A stretch of DNA of 64,000 nt, from contig NZ_JACHCL010000008.1 of NCBI RefSeq assembly GCF_014200725.1, positions 1 to 64,000 of the forward strand. The letters run 5' to 3'. The translations under genes were made by a program, and so were the position numbers. This document shows, piece after piece, positions 45,545 to 55,448 of the stretch. The notes under the pieces were generated by a model. That model was not told the origin of the DNA and made no database searches. It was given only the letters and a program-made list of their open reading frames with translations. Within the stretch, counting starts at the first letter, position 1. The number at the start of each line of letters is the position of its first letter. Origin of the DNA: Janthinobacterium silvisoli (GTDB lineage Bacteria > Pseudomonadota > Gammaproteobacteria > Burkholderiales > Burkholderiaceae_D).

Positions 45545-45621
45545 GGTGACGTGACTGCCGGATACATAGGCATAGTCCATGAAGATAACGTGTCAGGTAG
45601 CAGTTGTCCAGATTGAAATAT

Positions 45622-46539
45622 TTAACCTGAATTTTGAGGTGTGATAATTTCGCCAGCGCGCAGGAAATCGATCACGGCACGCAGGGCGGCCGGCATCTGC
45701 CGACGGCTGGAATAGTACAGATGAAATCCGGCAAACGGCGGGCACCAGTCGTCGAGTACGCGCACCAGCCGGCCTGCGGCTAGATGCCCGGTGACGGTAC
45801 TTTCCAGTGCGGAAGCCAGTCCTACGCCAGCCAATGCCGCATCGAGCATCAGTCCGGGCGTGCCCAGCACCATGGGGCCGCTGACCTGTATTTCCAGCGC
45901 ATGGCCATCCTTGGCAAATTGCCAGCGGCACAAGGCGCCGCCTGCCACCAGGCGGTAGCCGATGCAACTGTGCGCCAGTAGGTCATGCGGTGTGCGTGGT
46001 GCTGCATGGTGCGCAAAATAAGCCGGGGCGCCGACGATGGCCAGGCGCTGCGTGCCGCTGACGGGCACGGTTGCCATGTCCAGTTCCACGCTGTCGCCCA
46101 GGCGCATGCCCGCGTCGTAGCCTTCGCGGACGATATCGACCAAACCGTCGTTGATGGCCACTTCCAGCACGATATCGGGATAGGCAGCATGGAATTGCCC
46201 CAGCCGTGGCGCCAATATCATTTGCGCCGCCAGTAGGGGCAGGTTCAGGCGCACGGTGCCGCGTGGCCGCTTGCGAAACGCATTCACGCCATCGATGGCG
46301 GCGGCGATGCTGCTGAATGCGGGGGCGATTTGCGCCAGCAAGGCTGTGCCCGCGTCCGTCAGCGACACGGAGCGCGTCGTGCGTTGCAACAGGCGTACGT
46401 CCAGCCGCTGTTCCAGTGCGCGCAGGGAGTGGCTGAGCGTGGATGGTGTCAAATTCAGGCGCGCTGCAGCACGCCGGAAACTGCCTTCTTCTGCAATGGC
46501 GATAAAGGCTGACAGTTCGGCAAATTCATGAGGGCGCAT
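45622..46539 (-). CDS. LysR-family transcriptional regulator
   Basis: A 305-residue regulator of the CrgA/DhcR-like subgroup. HTH: FIAIAEEGSFRRAAARLNLT then PSTLSHSLRALEQRL; effector domain from about 92 (GTVRLNLPLLAAQMI). It is divergent from the SDR gene, with 141 bases between starts, and probably controls it. A TGATT-N4-AATCA dyad lies in the gap at 46569-46582. Confidence 0.92.
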   Translation of the reverse strand: MRPHEFAELSAFIAIAEEGSFRRAAARLNLTPSTLSHSLRALEQRLDVRLLQRTTRSVSLTDAGTALLAQIAPAFSSIAAAIDGVNAFRKRPRGTVRLNLPLLAAQMILAPRLGQFHAAYPDIVLEVAINDGLVDIVREGYDAGMRLGDSVELDMATVPVSGTQRLAIVGAPAYFAHHAAPRTPHDLLAHSCIGYRLVAGGALCRWQFAKDGHALEIQVSGPMVLGTPGLMLDAALAGVGLASALESTVTGHLAAGRLVRVLDDWCPPFAGFHLYYSSRRQMPAALRAVIDFLRAGEIITPQNSG

Positions 46540-46680
46540 ATAAGTGACTATACCGCAAATGGCAAGCTTGATTGATGAATCAGGGCCAGCAAGGCTATGG
46601 TGAAACTATGGCTTATCAGCAGGAATCGATGGCCCTACACTGGATTCCTGTGCTTACTTTTGATAATAGAAAGATCACCC

Positions 46681-47472
46681 ATGCATAACCATTCTTCTAC
46701 CGAGCAACGTTTCACCAGCAAAGTCGCCCTCGTCACAGGAGGTGGCAGCGGCATAGGCCGTGCCGCTGCGCTGGCTTATGCACGTCAAGGCGCCAGGGTC
46801 GCAGTGGTTGGCCGCAAGCTGGAAAAGTTGCAGGAAACAGTCAATTTGATACGCGATGCGGGTGGCATGGCGATTGCCGTGGTAGCCGATGTGTCTGTTG
46901 CCGCCGAAGCCGAAGCGATGGTGAAGCGCACATTAAGCGCTTTTGACGGTCTCGATATCGTGTTTAACAATGCGGGTACGGAAGGCGCTTTCGCCCCGAT
47001 CACCGAATTGACAGAAAACGACTTCGATCATGTGGTGGGCATCAATCTGAAGGGTGTCTGGCTTTCCATCAAGTATGCAGCACAAGCCATGGCCCACCAT
47101 GGCGGTGATGGAGGTGGCGTCATCGTCAACACCAGTTCGTGGCTGGCGGACACGGCGGTCAGTGGCTCTTCCGCCTACGCCGCCAGCAAGGGTGGTTTGC
47201 TGGCCATGACGCGCGCGCTGGCAGTGGAACTGGGACCGCTGGGCATACGTGTCAACAGTATTTTGCCCGGGATTATCGCCACGCCCATGTTCGAGCGCCT
47301 GGGCGGCAACGATGCGCTGGCCGACACCTTCGCCGCCGCCACGCCACTGCGCAGGGTAGGCCAGCCAGCGGACGTGGGCGACGTGGCCGTCTGGTTGTCG
47401 AGCGATGAGGCACGCTTTGTGACGGGACAAAACCTGCTGGTCGATGGCGGTTATACGGTTGTGGGTATGTAA
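46681..47472 (+). CDS. Short-chain dehydrogenase/reductase
   Basis: A 263-residue classical SDR. The cofactor motif is TGGGSGIGRAAAL near 20-32, followed by NNAGTEG near 97-103, the catalytic Ser in NTSSWL, and YAASKGG (Tyr-x-x-x-Lys) near 162-168. The C-terminal FVTGQNLLVDGGYTV is the usual family end. Start at the ATG at 46681. Controlled, presumably, by the divergent LysR protein; substrate unknown. Confidence 0.92.
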   Translation: MHNHSSTEQRFTSKVALVTGGGSGIGRAAALAYARQGARVAVVGRKLEKLQETVNLIRDAGGMAIAVVADVSVAAEAEAMVKRTLSAFDGLDIVFNNAGTEGAFAPITELTENDFDHVVGINLKGVWLSIKYAAQAMAHHGGDGGGVIVNTSSWLADTAVSGSSAYAASKGGLLAMTRALAVELGPLGIRVNSILPGIIATPMFERLGGNDALADTFAAATPLRRVGQPADVGDVAVWLSSDEARFVTGQNLLVDGGYTVVGM

Positions 47473-47538
47473 AGGTGGAGCAGGAATGACAAGCACGTCG
47501 TCATTATTTTGTACTATCGATGGCGAGGCTGGGCAGGG

Positions 47539-48549
47539 TCAGGCATGGCCCGCCATGCGCCGTATGCTTTGCGGTGGATGGCCAGTCACGCGGATGAAGG
47601 CGCGCCGCATTCGTTCAGGATCGGCAAAGCCGGAGGTACGGGCAATGATTTCAATCGGTTCGGCGCTGCGTTCCACCTTCAGCCGTGCCACTTCCACGCG
47701 CAGCCGCTCGACCGCCTTCGCCGGCGTTTCGCCCGTCTCCATCAGGAAGGAACGGCCGAACTGACGCGGACTCAGGCAGGCGACGGCAGCAAGATGCTCA
47801 GTCGACAGCTCTTGCCGCAGATGTTCCCGCATATAAATCAGCACTTGCCGGATGCGGTCCGACTCGGGCTCCATGGCCGCCATGGCCGAGAACTGCGACT
47901 GATTGCCTGGCCGGCGGTGATACACCACCAGCATCTGCGCGGCGTCGCGCGCGGTGTCGCTGCCCAGGTCTTCCTCGATCATGGCCAGCGCCAGGTCGAT
48001 GCCGGAGGTCACGCCGGCCGAAGTCCAGATTCCCTGGTCCTTGGTAAATATACGGTCTCCTTCCACCTTGATCCTGGGATATTGGCGTTGCAGGCGAGCG
48101 ACATATTTCCAATGCGTTGTTGCCCGCCGGCCATCGAGCAAGCCGGCTGCCGCCAGCAGGAAGGCGCCGGTGCAAACGCTGGCGATGCGGCGGCTGCCGC
48201 GCATGGCGGCGATGTTCAGTTGGTCGGAGATGGCAGGAAGGATGGCCGGATCGGACGACATCGAGCCACCCACCACCAGCAGCGTGTCATAGGGCTGGGC
48301 CCGGATCTGGCGGGTCACGATTTCCAGTCCGGCCGAACTGCAGATGGCGCCGCCCGCGAGCGACACCACCTCGCACTGGTAGCGGCAGCCGCCGTTGATC
48401 GTTGCCGCCACCTCGAACGCCGCCAATGGCCCGCTCAGGTCCTGTATCTGAAAGCCCGGGTACACCAGGAATGCAATCTCGCGTGCGTTGCCGGCGGCGC
48501 TATCCAGGGGCAGGGAGGCGGGTTCCTTGAGTTCGTCTATGGTATTCAT
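47539..48549 (-). CDS. GlxA-family AraC-type regulator with DJ-1/PfpI domain
   Basis: A 336-residue regulator. The N-terminal DJ-1/PfpI-like domain (about 25-195) has FLVYPGFQIQDLSGPLAAFE and SVCTGAFLLAAAGLL, with the nucleophile-elbow Cys present (VCTGA) though usually sensory rather than catalytic in this group. The C-terminal AraC domain includes ELSTEHLAAVACLSPRQFGR and IARTSGFADPERMRRAFIR. Start at the ATG at 48549. Divergent from the RND efflux operon, 169 bases apart, and the obvious candidate regulator of it. Confidence 0.92.
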   Translation of the reverse strand: MNTIDELKEPASLPLDSAAGNAREIAFLVYPGFQIQDLSGPLAAFEVAATINGGCRYQCEVVSLAGGAICSSAGLEIVTRQIRAQPYDTLLVVGGSMSSDPAILPAISDQLNIAAMRGSRRIASVCTGAFLLAAAGLLDGRRATTHWKYVARLQRQYPRIKVEGDRIFTKDQGIWTSAGVTSGIDLALAMIEEDLGSDTARDAAQMLVVYHRRPGNQSQFSAMAAMEPESDRIRQVLIYMREHLRQELSTEHLAAVACLSPRQFGRSFLMETGETPAKAVERLRVEVARLKVERSAEPIEIIARTSGFADPERMRRAFIRVTGHPPQSIRRMAGHA

Positions 48550-48610
48550 GGGGCCATGATGCAACAAAATGGTAGTGGCGGCAATGACATATTTCCCTCA
48601 AAAAACGTCA

Positions 48611-48630
48611 TGACAGGCATGTGCCAGTCA
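48611..48630. promoter_or_regulatory. 20-bp dyad, possible GlxA-type operator
   Basis: TGACAGGCATGTGCCAGTCA is a near-perfect palindrome, with 8 of 10 positions symmetric. It lies between the glxA-type regulator and the RND operon, 8 bases from the 20-bp shared element. Confidence 0.5.
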
Positions 48631-48638
48631 ATGACCAG

Positions 48639-48658
48639 AAACGAGGGAACTACGTCCT
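48639..48658 (+). repeat. 20-bp element shared with 55625-55644
   Basis: AAACGAGGGAACTACGTCCT occurs here and, as an exact inverted copy, at 55625-55644. It lies 60 bases before the adaptor gene start, in the promoter zone of the RND operon. Matching stops abruptly at both ends. Confidence 0.7.
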
Positions 48659-48718
48659 TTGCGTTGCCGCAGCCAGCACTGAGAATTGCGGCACTGCAAC
48701 TATCTTGTTCAATCCCTT

Positions 48719-49906
48719 ATGTCTCTTTTTTCTTTTTCCCGCTCCAGGATGGCCTCGGCCTCGCTGGTCGCCATCGCCGTGGCCGGCTTGGGCGCGTATG
48801 GCGCCCTGCGCGCCGGTACGCCGCCACCGTCATCCCAGGCGACCTTGCCGGAAGTGGATGTGGCCGTCGTGCTGCAACAAACCATTACTGAGCTGCACAC
48901 CTATTCCGGCCGCCTGGCGGCGGTGGAGCAGGTTGAAATAAGGCCGCAAGTGTCCGGCGCCATCGTCGCAGTCAATATCCGCGACGGTGCGCTGGTGCAC
49001 AAAGGCGATCTGCTGTTCGTCATCGATCCCCGCCCGTACCAGGCGGAAGTCGACCGCGCCACAGGCCTGCTGGCGGCAGCGCAGGCGCGTGCCGATTATC
49101 TGCAAGCCGACGGCGAGCGCGCGCAACGCCTGATCGGCGACAACGCGATTGCCCGGCGCGATTACGACGAGAAACGCCATGCCGCGCGCGAAGCGGCGGC
49201 CAATCTGCAATCGGCGCGCGCCGCGCTGGCGGCGGCGAAAATCAATCTGGACCACACGCGCATCGCCGCGCCGATTGCCGGCCGGGTATCCCGCGCCGAA
49301 ATGACGCTGGGCAATGTCGTTGGCACGGGCGCAGGCGCCGCGCCGCTGACGACGATCGTGTCAGTGTCGCCGATGTATGCGGAATTCGATGCGGACGAAC
49401 AAAGCTACCTGCAATACAGCAGCCGCAGCCGCCATGGCGGCAAGGTGGCCGCCGAACTGGGACTGGCCGGTGAAAATGGCTATCCCCGCCAGGGTGAAAT
49501 GCAGTCGGTGGACAACCGCCTGAATCCATCGTCGGGCACGATACGCATGCGGGCGCGCTTCGACAACCGCGACGGCGTGCTGGTGCCCGGCCTGTATGCG
49601 CGCATCCGCATGGGCGGCGGCGCGCCGCACGCGGCGCTGCTGGTCGACGATGCCGTCATCGGCACGGACCAGTCCAGGAAGTTTGTTTATGTGATCGATC
49701 AGCAAGACCGCGCCATTTACCGGGAAGTGCAGGTGGGCGCCTTGCGCGGCAATCTGCGCGTCATCAATAGCGGCTTGCAGGCGGGCGAGCGGGTGGTGGT
49801 CAACGGCGCGCAACGCATCCAGGCCGAGACCAGGGTGCGCGCGCATCTGGTGGCGATGGGCGGCACGCCAGGCGCTGGCCAACTGGCTGAGAGCACAATC
49901 CGATGA
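48719..49906 (+). CDS. RND efflux adaptor (membrane fusion protein), MexE/BpeE-like
   Basis: A 395-residue periplasmic adaptor. The N-terminus has a membrane anchor (ASASLVAIAVAGLGAYGAL). The lipoyl half-motifs (YSGRLAAVEQVEIRPQVSG and AAPIAGRVSRAEMTLGNVV) flank an alpha hairpin, and a beta-barrel domain with IRMRARFDNRDGVLVPGLY follows. Start at the ATG at 48719; the TTG at 48686 lacks support. It connects the RND pump to the outer-membrane channel. Overlaps the pump gene by four bases. Confidence 0.93.
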   Translation: MSLFSFSRSRMASASLVAIAVAGLGAYGALRAGTPPPSSQATLPEVDVAVVLQQTITELHTYSGRLAAVEQVEIRPQVSGAIVAVNIRDGALVHKGDLLFVIDPRPYQAEVDRATGLLAAAQARADYLQADGERAQRLIGDNAIARRDYDEKRHAAREAAANLQSARAALAAAKINLDHTRIAAPIAGRVSRAEMTLGNVVGTGAGAAPLTTIVSVSPMYAEFDADEQSYLQYSSRSRHGGKVAAELGLAGENGYPRQGEMQSVDNRLNPSSGTIRMRARFDNRDGVLVPGLYARIRMGGGAPHAALLVDDAVIGTDQSRKFVYVIDQQDRAIYREVQVGALRGNLRVINSGLQAGERVVVNGAQRIQAETRVRAHLVAMGGTPGAGQLAESTIR

Positions 49907-52900
49907 ATATCTCCAGGTTCTTTATCGACCGGCCGATCTTTGCCGGCGTGTTGTCCGTCATCATCCTGCTCGCTGGCCTGGTGGCCGTGTTCCAGCTACC
50001 GATATCGGAGTATCCGGAAGTGGTGCCACCGTCCGTGATCGTGCATGCCCAGTATCCGGGGGCCAATCCGAAGGTCATCGCCGAGGCAGTCGCGGCGCCG
50101 CTGGAAGAGCAAGTCAATGGCGTGGAAAACATGTTGTACATGCAGTCGCAATCGACCAATGATGGCAATCTGACACTCACGGTGACCTTTCAGCTCGGCA
50201 CCAATCCCGACCTGGCGGCACAGCTGGTACAGAACCGCGTGAACCAGGCGCTGCCACGCTTGCCGGAAGATGTGCAGCGTCTCGGCGTGACCACCACCAA
50301 AAGTTCGCCGACGGTGACCATGTTCCTGCATCTGCTATCGCCGCATGGCCGCTACGACATCACTTACCTGCGCAACTACGCGCTGCTGAACGTGCGCGAC
50401 CGGCTGGCGCGCATAAAAGGCGTAGCCGAGGTGCAACTTTGGGGCGCCGGCGACTATGCCATGCGGGTCTGGCTCGATCCCGCCAGGATCGCCCAGCGCA
50501 AGCTGACTGCGATGGACGTAGTGAGCGCGATCCGCGAGCAGAACGTGCAGGTTGCCGCCGGCGTGGTGGGCGCTTCGCCGTCGGTGCCGGGCGCGCCGCT
50601 GGAACTGTCGGTGAATGCGCGCGGCCGGCTGTCGACCGAGGAGGAATTCGGCGCCATCGTGGTAAAGACTGCCGATGGCGCCGTGACTTACCTGCGCGAC
50701 ATTGCCAGGATAGAACTGGCCGCCGCCGAATATGGGCGGCGTTCGATGCTGGACAACAAGCCTGCCATTGCGCTGTCGATCAACCAGAGCCCGGGCGCCA
50801 ATTCGCTGCAGATCGCCGACGATGTCCGCGCTGCGTTGAAGGAATTGAGCGCCGATTTTCCGCAGGACGTGGAATACAGCATCGTGTACGACCCGACGCG
50901 CTTCGTGAAATCGAGCATCGAGGCGGTCATCCACACCTTGCTGGAAGCCATTGCGCTGGTGGTCGTGGTGGTGATTGTGTTCCTGCAAACCTGGCGCACC
51001 TCGATTATCCCCCTGATTGCGGTGCCGGTATCCATCGTCGGCACTTTTGCGCTGCTGCTGGCCTTCGGTTTCTCCATCAATGCGCTGTCCCTGTTTGGCA
51101 TGGTGCTGGCGATAGGCATCGTGGTCGACGATGCGATCGTGGTGGTGGAAAACGTGGAGCGCAATATCGCATCGGGCCTGAATGCGCGCGACGCGACCTA
51201 TAAAGCCATGCAGGAAGTGAGCGGCCCCATCATCGCGATTGCCCTGACACTGGTGGCCGTCTTCGTCCCGCTGGCGTTCATGAGCGGACTGACTGGCCAG
51301 TTTTACAAGCAGTTTGCCATGACGATCGCCATTTCGACGGTCATTTCCGCCTTCAATTCGCTGACCCTGTCGCCGGCCCTGGCGGCATTGTTACTGCGCG
51401 GGCATGGCGCCAGGGAAGATGCGGTGACGCGCGCCATCAATCGCGTGCTGGGGCCCTTCTTCAATTGGTTCAACCGGCTCTTCCGGCGCGGCTCGGATCG
51501 CTATGGGCGCGGCGTGAAGGGCGCGTTGCGGCACAAGGGCATGATGCTGGTGGTGTATGCGGCGCTGCTGGGCGTGACCGTGTTGGTGACGCGCATCGTG
51601 CCGGGCGGTTTCGTGCCTGCGCAGGACAAGGAATACCTGATTTCCTTTGCCCGCCTGCCCAATGGCGCCTCGCTCGAGCGCAGCGAGCAGGTCGCCCGCG
51701 CCATGGGCGACATCATCATGAAGCAGCCCGGCGCCGCGCATGCGGTCGCGTTTCCCGGCCTGTCGGTGGATGGCTTTACCAATAGCTCGAACGCGGCGGT
51801 AGTGTTCGTGCCGCTCAAGCCGTTCCGCGAGCGCCAGGGCAAGGATTTGTCCGCCGCCGCCATCGCCGCTTCGCTGAACCAGCAATTTGCCGGCATCAAA
51901 GGGGCTTTTATCGCCGTGTTTCCGCCGCCGCCAGTGCTCGGCATAGGCACCCTGGGCGGCTTCAAGATGCAGCTGGAAGACCATGGCGCGGTCGGCTATG
52001 AGGCGCTCAACCGGGCCAAGGCGGCATTTATCAAGCGCGCCGCCAGCGCGCCCGAGCTTGGACCCATGTTCTCGAATTACGAGATCAACGTGCCCCAGCT
52101 CGATGTTGACCTGGACCGTATCAAGGCTAAACAGCTGGGCGTGCCCGTGACCGACGTCTTCAACACGATGCAAACCTACCTCGGTTCGCTGTACGTGAAC
52201 GATTTCAACCGCTTTGGCCGTGTCTATCAGGTGCGGGTACAGGCGGATGCGCCTTACCGCCAGAACGCCGACGACATCCTGCAGTTGCAGACCCGCAATG
52301 CCGCCGGCGACATGGTGCCGCTGGCGTCGCTCGCAACGGTCACGCCGACCTATGGCCCGATCTCGGTGGTCCGCTACAACGGCCATACCGCCGCCGACCT
52401 CAACGGCGGGCCGGCGCCCGGCTATTCGTCCGGGGAAGCGCAGGCGGCGGCCGAACGTATTGCGGCCGAGGTATTGCCGAAAGGCGTCAAGTTCGAATGG
52501 ACCGACCTGACTTACCAGCAAGTGCTGGCGGGTAACGCCGGCATGTGGATCTTTCCCATCAGCGTGCTGCTGGTGTTCCTGGTGCTGGCGGCATTGTACG
52601 AAAGCCTGACCTTGCCACTGGCGGTGATCCTCATCGTGCCCATGAGCGTGCTGTCGGCGCTGGCCGGAGTGTGGCTGACCGGTGGCGACAACAATATCTT
52701 CACGCAGATTGGCATGATGGTGCTGGTCGGCCTGGCGTCGAAAAACGCCATCCTGATCGTGGAGTTTGCACGCGAACTCGAACATGACGGCCATACGCCG
52801 ATGGCAGCGGCGATTGAAGCGAGCCGGCTGCGCCTGCGGCCCATCCTGATGACTTCGATTGCCTTCATCATGGGCGTGATACCGCTGGTAGTGTCCAGCG

Positions 52901-53085
52901 GGGCTGGCGCCGAGATGCGCCAGGCGATGGGCGTGGCGGTGTTTTTCGGCATGCTGGGCGTGACGCTGTTTGGCCTGATGCTCACGCCCGTGTTCTACGT
53001 GGTGCTGCGCACGATTGCTGGCGGAAAAATACATGTGGCGCAAAAAGATGCGCCGCACCAGACCGACTATAACAAGGTAGCCTGA
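49903..53085 (+). CDS. RND efflux transporter, HAE1 family, MexF/BpeF-like
   Basis: A 1,060-residue pump with 12 membrane helices and two large periplasmic loops. The opening MNISRFFIDRPIFAGVLSVI and the loop AVAAPLEEQVNGVENMLYMQ are typical of the MexF/BpeF branch. Helix 4 carries the proton-relay aspartates in GIVVDDAIVVVENVER. Neighbouring genes give a complete tripartite system. Expected substrates are chloramphenicol, trimethoprim, fluoroquinolones or other amphiphiles, from family knowledge only. TGATG overlaps the channel gene. Confidence 0.95.
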   Translation: MNISRFFIDRPIFAGVLSVIILLAGLVAVFQLPISEYPEVVPPSVIVHAQYPGANPKVIAEAVAAPLEEQVNGVENMLYMQSQSTNDGNLTLTVTFQLGTNPDLAAQLVQNRVNQALPRLPEDVQRLGVTTTKSSPTVTMFLHLLSPHGRYDITYLRNYALLNVRDRLARIKGVAEVQLWGAGDYAMRVWLDPARIAQRKLTAMDVVSAIREQNVQVAAGVVGASPSVPGAPLELSVNARGRLSTEEEFGAIVVKTADGAVTYLRDIARIELAAAEYGRRSMLDNKPAIALSINQSPGANSLQIADDVRAALKELSADFPQDVEYSIVYDPTRFVKSSIEAVIHTLLEAIALVVVVVIVFLQTWRTSIIPLIAVPVSIVGTFALLLAFGFSINALSLFGMVLAIGIVVDDAIVVVENVERNIASGLNARDATYKAMQEVSGPIIAIALTLVAVFVPLAFMSGLTGQFYKQFAMTIAISTVISAFNSLTLSPALAALLLRGHGAREDAVTRAINRVLGPFFNWFNRLFRRGSDRYGRGVKGALRHKGMMLVVYAALLGVTVLVTRIVPGGFVPAQDKEYLISFARLPNGASLERSEQVARAMGDIIMKQPGAAHAVAFPGLSVDGFTNSSNAAVVFVPLKPFRERQGKDLSAAAIAASLNQQFAGIKGAFIAVFPPPPVLGIGTLGGFKMQLEDHGAVGYEALNRAKAAFIKRAASAPELGPMFSNYEINVPQLDVDLDRIKAKQLGVPVTDVFNTMQTYLGSLYVNDFNRFGRVYQVRVQADAPYRQNADDILQLQTRNAAGDMVPLASLATVTPTYGPISVVRYNGHTAADLNGGPAPGYSSGEAQAAAERIAAEVLPKGVKFEWTDLTYQQVLAGNAGMWIFPISVLLVFLVLAALYESLTLPLAVILIVPMSVLSALAGVWLTGGDNNIFTQIGMMVLVGLASKNAILIVEFARELEHDGHTPMAAAIEASRLRLRPILMTSIAFIMGVIPLVVSSGAGAEMRQAMGVAVFFGMLGVTLFGLMLTPVFYVVLRTIAGGKIHVAQKDAPHQTDYNKVA

Positions 53086-54572
53086 TGAAGAAACGCAAAA
53101 TGACGAAACGCCTGCCGTTGCCACGGCTGGTCATAGGGAGCGCGCTGCTGTCGCTGATGGCGGCGTGCTCGGTAGAACAGCCATGGCAGCGGCCCGAGGC
53201 CAGCATCCCGGCCACCTTCAAGGAGGCGCAGGCGGAAGACAACGCCGGCTGGAAGCTGGCCGAGCCGGCCGAAGAAGCGCCGCGCGGCCAGTGGTGGGCC
53301 ATCTTCGGCGATCCGCTATTGGACGAGCTTGAACACCAGGCCATCGCCGCCAACCAGGATGTGCAGGCCGCCGCCGCCCGCTTGCGGCAGGCGCGGGCGC
53401 TGGCGCAAGCGCAGGAGGCGGCACGTTTGCCGGCGCTCGACGCCGGGTTCGGCGCTACGCGGCAACGCGCTTCGCCGGCGTCGCAGTCGCTGGCAGACGG
53501 CGCGCAAGTGCCTGGCCAGACCTTGTGGCGCGCCCAGGCGGCGGCTTCATATGAAGTGGACCTGTTCGGCCGGGTCGGCAGCGGGATACGCGCCGCGCAG
53601 GCCGATGCTGGCCGCAGCGTTGCGCTGTTTCATTCGGTGCTGCTCGCGCTGCAGGCCGATGTGGCGCAACACTATTTCCAGCTGCGTGAGTTTGATGCGC
53701 AACTGCGTGTGTATCAGCAAACCGTGGCCCTGCGGGAAGATACGCTGAAGCTGGTCGAGCGCCGCTTCAAGGAGGGCGAGGTCGGCGAACTGGACGTGGC
53801 GCGCGCGCGCAATGTGCTGGAGAGCGCGCGTGCCGATGCAGCAGGCGTGGCGCGCCAGCGCGTTGTTGCCGAGCACAGCCTGGCCGTGTTGCTGGGCAAG
53901 CCGCCGGCGCAATTTGCCTTTGCCGCCATGCCGCTGGCGCCGGTCGATGTGCCGGTGCCGGCTGGCTTGCCCTCGGCCTTGCTCGAGCGTCGTCCCGATA
54001 TTGCCGCGGCAGAACGCGCCATGGCGGCGGCCTATGCGCGCGTTGGCCTGGCCCGCTCGGCATTTTTCCCCAGGCTGGACTTGACTGCGATGCTGGGTGT
54101 CGAGTCTGCCACGCTGGGCAACCTGTTCCACTGGTCCAGCCGGACTTTCCTGCTCGGGCCGCTGGCCGGCACGGCGCTGTCCGTCCCCCTGTTCGATGGC
54201 GGACGGCGCAGCGCCATGCTGGGCGGCGCGCAAGCCCAGCTGGACGAAGACGTGGCCCTGTACCGCCAGCAGGTGCTGGTGGCGTTTCGCGAGGTGGAGG
54301 ACAGCCTGGCTGACTTGCGCTTGCTCAAGGTGCAGTCTGCTGCCCAGACGGCGGCCGTCACGGCGGCGCAGCGCGCCGGGCAATTGTCGCAGAGCCAGTA
54401 TGAAGAAGGGCAGGTCAGCTATCTGGAAGTGATCGACGCACAGCGGCAGATCCTGCAGGCGCGTTTGCAGCTGAACCGGCTGGCCGGGGCTCAGGCAGCG
54501 GCCACCGTCAGCCTGATACGGGCGCTAGGCGGCGGCTGGGATGCGACGGCGGGGCTGGTGGCTGCGCGCTGA
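53085..54572 (+). CDS. RND outer-membrane channel, NodT/OprN-type lipoprotein
   Basis: A 495-residue TolC-like channel. The N-terminus is a lipoprotein signal (LLSLMAACSVEQPWQRP, with lipobox Cys near 27), followed by two outer-membrane-efflux-protein repeats (DPLLDELEHQAIAANQDVQAA and ERRPDIAAAERAMAAAYARVG). The C-terminal repeat includes QYEEGQVSYLEVIDAQRQ. It completes the tripartite pump. The gene ends 24 bases from the convergent cyoE-like gene. Confidence 0.93.
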   Translation: MKKRKMTKRLPLPRLVIGSALLSLMAACSVEQPWQRPEASIPATFKEAQAEDNAGWKLAEPAEEAPRGQWWAIFGDPLLDELEHQAIAANQDVQAAAARLRQARALAQAQEAARLPALDAGFGATRQRASPASQSLADGAQVPGQTLWRAQAAASYEVDLFGRVGSGIRAAQADAGRSVALFHSVLLALQADVAQHYFQLREFDAQLRVYQQTVALREDTLKLVERRFKEGEVGELDVARARNVLESARADAAGVARQRVVAEHSLAVLLGKPPAQFAFAAMPLAPVDVPVPAGLPSALLERRPDIAAAERAMAAAYARVGLARSAFFPRLDLTAMLGVESATLGNLFHWSSRTFLLGPLAGTALSVPLFDGGRRSAMLGGAQAQLDEDVALYRQQVLVAFREVEDSLADLRLLKVQSAAQTAAVTAAQRAGQLSQSQYEEGQVSYLEVIDAQRQILQARLQLNRLAGAQAAATVSLIRALGGGWDATAGLVAAR

Positions 54573-54596
54573 AAGTAGCCGCCAGGGTACGCCAGT

Positions 54597-55448
54597 TCAA
54601 ACTGCATGCAGCGCCATGGCCGTGCTGAGCACGGTGACCACCGCGATCGATGCAAAGAAGACCTGGCGTGCCCATCGGGCATCGTCGCAGGCGCGCAGGC
54701 CGGCGATGCCGACCGCCAGCCAGCAGGCGCCGGCGGCCAGCATGGACAGCATATACAAACGTCCAGCACCGAAGGCGCCCAGCGACAGCGAGGCAGCCAT
54801 GAAAGCGATGATATACAGCAGGATGTGGCGCTTGGCCGTGGCATGGCCGCGCACCAGCGGCAAGACGGGAATGGCGGCGGCCCGGTAGTCAGCGGCGCGG
54901 AAGATGGCGATGGCATAGGAATGCGGCATTTGCCACAAGCTGAACATCACCAGCAACAGCAGCGCCGTGGCGTCGAAATGGCCCTGCGCCGCGCAATAGC
55001 CGGCCACTGGCGGCATGGCGCCGGAAATACTGCCGACCAGCGTGCCGTGCACCGACGTGCGCTTCATGCATAGCGTGTACAAGCCGGCGTAGACGGCATA
55101 GCCCAGCAATACCAGCATCAGTGGCAGCCAGCGCTGGGTTGCCGCGTACAGCAAGCCTAGCCCCGCCAGCAATAGTATGGTGGCATAGGCGCACGCTGCG
55201 GGTATGCCAATGGCGCCGTTCGCCATCGGCCGCCTGCGCGTGCGCTGCATCAGCTGGTCGATGTCGCGGTCGATGACGTTGTTGACGGTGCAGCCGGAAG
55301 CGACCACCAGCGACACGCCGGTAGCCACCAGCGCACCTTGCCACCAGTCAACCTGTCCATGCGTTGCCAGCAGGAAGCCGCCTGTGACGGAAACAAGATT
55401 GCCCAGCACGATGCCTGGCTTGGTCAGGGCGAGATAAGCTTTGTACAT
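54597..55448 (-). CDS. cyoE: Protohaem IX farnesyltransferase (haem O synthase)
   Basis: A 283-residue UbiA-family enzyme with nine hydrophobic helices. The first prenyl-binding Asp motif is NNVIDRDIDQLMQRTRRRP near 59-77, and a second is ADYRAAAIPVLP near 185-196. It transfers farnesyl diphosphate to haem B to make haem O for quinol or cytochrome c oxidases. I start at the ATG at 55448 (MYKAYLALTKPGI, as in E. coli CyoE); an ATG at 55466 adds six residues. No oxidase genes are adjacent, so this is a detached copy. Confidence 0.9.
   Translation of the reverse strand: MYKAYLALTKPGIVLGNLVSVTGGFLLATHGQVDWWQGALVATGVSLVVASGCTVNNVIDRDIDQLMQRTRRRPMANGAIGIPAACAYATILLLAGLGLLYAATQRWLPLMLVLLGYAVYAGLYTLCMKRTSVHGTLVGSISGAMPPVAGYCAAQGHFDATALLLLVMFSLWQMPHSYAIAIFRAADYRAAAIPVLPLVRGHATAKRHILLYIIAFMAASLSLGAFGAGRLYMLSMLAAGACWLAVGIAGLRACDDARWARQVFFASIAVVTVLSTAMALHAV

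Noticed and set aside
51391..53124. 577-codon open frame on the minus strand within the RND pump gene
   Set aside because: Antisense to an unambiguous pump gene; His/Arg/Gln-rich translation.
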